64,000 bases of DNA from Bradyrhizobium sp. AZCC 2176 (GTDB taxonomy: Bacteria; Pseudomonadota; Alphaproteobacteria; Rhizobiales; Xanthobacteraceae), in NCBI RefSeq assembly GCF_036924645.1, contig NZ_JAZHRX010000001.1, positions 5,793,501 to 5,857,500 on the forward strand, written 5' to 3'. Position numbers and translations under genes: made by a program. The notes under the pieces are model-generated. The model worked only from the letters and a program-made list of their open reading frames with translations. It made no database searches and was not told the DNA's origin. Shown here piece by piece: positions 61,985 through 64,000 of the stretch (position 1 is its first letter; the number at the start of each line of letters is the position of its first letter).

Positions 61985-63154
61985 ATGAGATCAAGGTGCT
62001 TCTCGTTCACCGCGGGCTTGGCTCTTCTGTTCGTCTTCCTGCCCGGTCCGGCGCGAGTGGCCATGACAGACTTGGACTTGAGCTTGGACTTGAGCTCACG
62101 GGTTCGGGACATTATGGCGGAAAATTTCGCGCCGGAAGCGACGGCCAACGATGCCGGCGGGCTCGCATCCGCCGTATACGTCGCGGGCCACGTCCAGTTC
62201 TTCAACTACGGCCTCGCCGATCAAGCCGGCAAGCGGCCGATCACACCGGACACGCTGTTCAACATTGCGTCGGTGCGCAAGGTGTTTGAGGCTGCGCTGG
62301 TCGCGCTCGGAACGCTGCGCGGCGAGATAAGGCTGGACGATCCGGTCAACAAGTACGTCCCCGAATTGAACGGCGACTATATTCGTCGGGTCACGATTGG
62401 CGAGCTTGCGACCCATACTTCCGGCCTGTTGCTGGCGACGGATCACCCACCATGGCCCAACGAGTCATACTCGTTGGGCCAATTTCTCGACATGCTCAAC
62501 GCCTGGACGCCGCAGGCGGGCGAACAGCCGGGCAAGCAACGCATCTACACTCATGCCGGTTACGTGCTGCTGCAGCTAGCGCTCGAGCGTCGGTATGGGG
62601 TTCCAATTAGTCAGCTCATCGAAAATCGGATCCTGAGGCCGCTAGGGATGAGTTCGACGCTGCTTCCCGAACGCGGACCGGACGACCGTGCCGTCATGCG
62701 TCCCGAATTCATGCAGCGCGTCGTCCAGGGCTATTCCGATGACGGCACGCCGATCGGTCCGCCGGGCAACCAGCAGAGCTTTTATGATTTCCCTGGGAGC
62801 GGGCAGATGTTCTCGTCGGCGCGGGATCTCGCCATTTTTCTCACCGCCTGCCTCGGCGGTGGAGCGGTTGATCCGCAATTGCGCGAAGCGCTGCAGATGA
62901 CTCAGCGTGAAATGTTCCGTTTCAACGAGAAGTTCGGACAAGCGATGGCGTGGGAGAATGTCGACGCGGACGGAGTAGGCGTCGTTGACAAACCGGGCGG
63001 GCTCAACAACGCGTCGGCCTATGTCGGGCTCGTACCGGAGCATAAGGTCGGCGTGGTTCTGCTCGCGAACCGCGGCGACTTTGGGCATGAAATCGCCCGC
63101 TACCGTGTGCTTCCGGCACTGTCGCGATTGGAACCCAACCTGCCAGCTCACTGA
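61985..63154 (+). CDS. serine beta-lactamase-fold hydrolase
   Basis: A 389-residue protein with signal peptide (SFTAGLALLFVFLPGPARVA) and the class C beta-lactamase / esterase fold. The nucleophile motif SxxK is SVRK in TLFNIASVRKVFEA, and the Tyr motif is represented by YTHAGY. The family includes esterases, D-aminopeptidases and lactamases; activity here is not predictable. It is exported, probably periplasmic. No partner genes. Confidence 0.85.
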   Translation: MRSRCFSFTAGLALLFVFLPGPARVAMTDLDLSLDLSSRVRDIMAENFAPEATANDAGGLASAVYVAGHVQFFNYGLADQAGKRPITPDTLFNIASVRKVFEAALVALGTLRGEIRLDDPVNKYVPELNGDYIRRVTIGELATHTSGLLLATDHPPWPNESYSLGQFLDMLNAWTPQAGEQPGKQRIYTHAGYVLLQLALERRYGVPISQLIENRILRPLGMSSTLLPERGPDDRAVMRPEFMQRVVQGYSDDGTPIGPPGNQQSFYDFPGSGQMFSSARDLAIFLTACLGGGAVDPQLREALQMTQREMFRFNEKFGQAMAWENVDADGVGVVDKPGGLNNASAYVGLVPEHKVGVVLLANRGDFGHEIARYRVLPALSRLEPNLPAH

Positions 63155-63329
63155 TTGGGTTCCAGCTAGCTCAAATCGGCCCGAATAATATTCTCGCTGA
63201 AATCGGGACGCGGAGAATTTTCCCCTCGAAATGGAGTGCGCCGGAGCGCCCATATCGCTATTTCGGCGGATATCTTGAATCCGGGTACAAACGATATTCC
63301 ATATGCAGTCCATGCCGCGTTGGAGATCG

Positions 63330-63485
63330 ATGATGCGCGAATTATCGGCGGAAGCCCGCCTGCACCTTTACGCTCGCTCGGTATCCCGCCGTTCCGGCAC
63401 CGGGTTGCACACCGCCGCGCTCTACAGCGCGTTCGCGCTTATTGCCGCCATCGTGTTCGGCACGCTCTCGGTTCATCCGTTCTAG
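63330..63485 (+). CDS. small single-pass membrane protein, 51 aa
   Basis: Start at ATG 63330, or 63333 seven bases after GGAG. The peptide (MMRELSAEARLHLYARS on) is basic and amphipathic for 25 residues, then has one membrane helix (AALYSAFALIAAIVFGTL) and ends HPF. Composition and ribosome binding site support translation. The family is not known to me. It converges with pxpA, leaving three bases between them. Confidence 0.6.
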   Translation: MMRELSAEARLHLYARSVSRRSGTGLHTAALYSAFALIAAIVFGTLSVHPF

Positions 63486-63488
63486 GAG

Positions 63489-64000
63489 TTACAGCACCGT
63501 CTTGAACGGCGCGACTGCGATCCCCGCATCCTTCAACGCCTGACGCACGCCGCGCGCGATCTCGACCGCACCCGGCGTGTCGCCGTGAATGCACACGGTG
63601 TCGGTCCGCATCTTGATGACCTTGCCGGTGACTGAGACGACTGCGCCGTCCTGCACCATCCGCACCACGCGGTCGGCGATCTCTTTCGCGTCATGCAGCA
63701 CGGCGCCCAGCTTCTTGCGCGACACCAGCGAGCCGTTGTCTTCATAGGCGCGGTCGGCAAACACCTCGTGCACCATCGGCAAGTTGGCGGCTTCGCCCGC
63801 CTGCACCAGCTTGGAATTGGCGAGCACCACGAAAATCAGATTGGGGTCGACGGCCTTGATGCCGTTGGCGATGGCCTTCGCGGTCATGTCGTCCTCACAG
63901 GCGACATTGGAGAGCGCGCCATGCGCCTTGACATGCGTGACCTTGTGGCCAGCCGCGGTCGCAATCGCCTGCAACGCGCCGATCTGGTAGGCGATGAGGT
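63489..64000 (-). CDS. pxpA: 5-oxoprolinase subunit A (LamB/YcsF family), 3' part
   Basis: The last 170 or so residues of a LamB/YcsF protein; the frame stays open past the window end ([20 protein letters not shown]). Family motifs present: [33 protein letters not shown] and [14 protein letters not shown]. With PxpB and PxpC it opens 5-oxoproline to glutamate in an ATP-dependent reaction. The partner subunits, often adjacent, would be beyond the window. Confidence 0.9.
   Translation of the reverse strand, partial: LIAYQIGALQAIATAAGHKVTHVKAHGALSNVACEDDMTAKAIANGIKAVDPNLIFVVLANSKLVQAGEAANLPMVHEVFADRAYEDNGSLVSRKKLGAVLHDAKEIADRVVRMVQDGAVVSVTGKVIKMRTDTVCIHGDTPGAVEIARGVRQALKDAGIAVAPFKTVL

Overview
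The window is high-GC alphaproteobacterial chromosome and most resembles Bradyrhizobium or a close relative. The grounds are the ndvB/ndvC-type beta-1,3/1,6-glucan locus, a phosphatidylcholine synthase, a nasT-nasS-nirA nitrate/nitrite assimilation cluster, an IalB-family protein, and short repeats typical of that genus. Gene order and families are read from the sequence; the genus is an inference.

Layout. 1-6200: a frameshifted small gene, a small hypothetical gene, galE, an IS256-type transposase remnant, a membrane glycosyltransferase, and a translationally coupled methyltransferase / GT2 glycosyltransferase / DUF2304 operon (surface glycan or lipid-linked sugar work). 6647-15620: a probable integrative element. 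Its right end is the 3' end of a tRNA-Lys(TTT) gene and its left end carries a 15-base copy of that 3' end. It holds a zinc-ribbon ORF, a LuxR-type response regulator, a hybrid sensor kinase in an operon with a Sco protein and an orphan periplasmic binding protein, a vanadium-haloperoxidase-like protein, and three truncated mobile-element genes (serine recombinase, DUF3631 helicase, tyrosine integrase). 15827-21520: the cyclic glucan locus (ndvB, a small secreted protein, ndvC) and a small membrane protein. 21728-24635: an Ala/Lys-rich membrane-anchored protein and glmU.

24647-32111: an accessory insertion between glmU and glmS, flanked by a 36-base direct repeat (34/36 identical). Inside are a diverged glmU fragment, a segmental duplication with one decayed copy, a nucleotidyltransferase / unknown / membrane-protein module, a frameshifted lipoprotein gene, DUF6894 and GFA-family genes, and a recurring short motif close to GCACTGTCACCGTAATTC at the edges of these modules. 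This is the least explained part of the window.

32200-64000: mostly conserved core genes. These are glmS, a DUF502 protein, a DapA-like protein, recG, sdhE-mfd, a degenerate GGDEF protein, a degenerate adenylate-forming enzyme, a YejA-like binding protein, an IalB-family protein, hspQ, an AEC transporter, a UbiH-type monooxygenase, pcs-terC, a quinone oxidoreductase, a class III aminotransferase, rimO, and nasT-nasS. NasT-nasS is followed by a siroheme nitrite reductase and an unusual 4Fe-4S/CysJ-like reductase; a beta-lactamase-fold hydrolase, a 51-residue membrane protein and the 3' part of pxpA close the window. No rRNA genes and no CRISPR array were seen.
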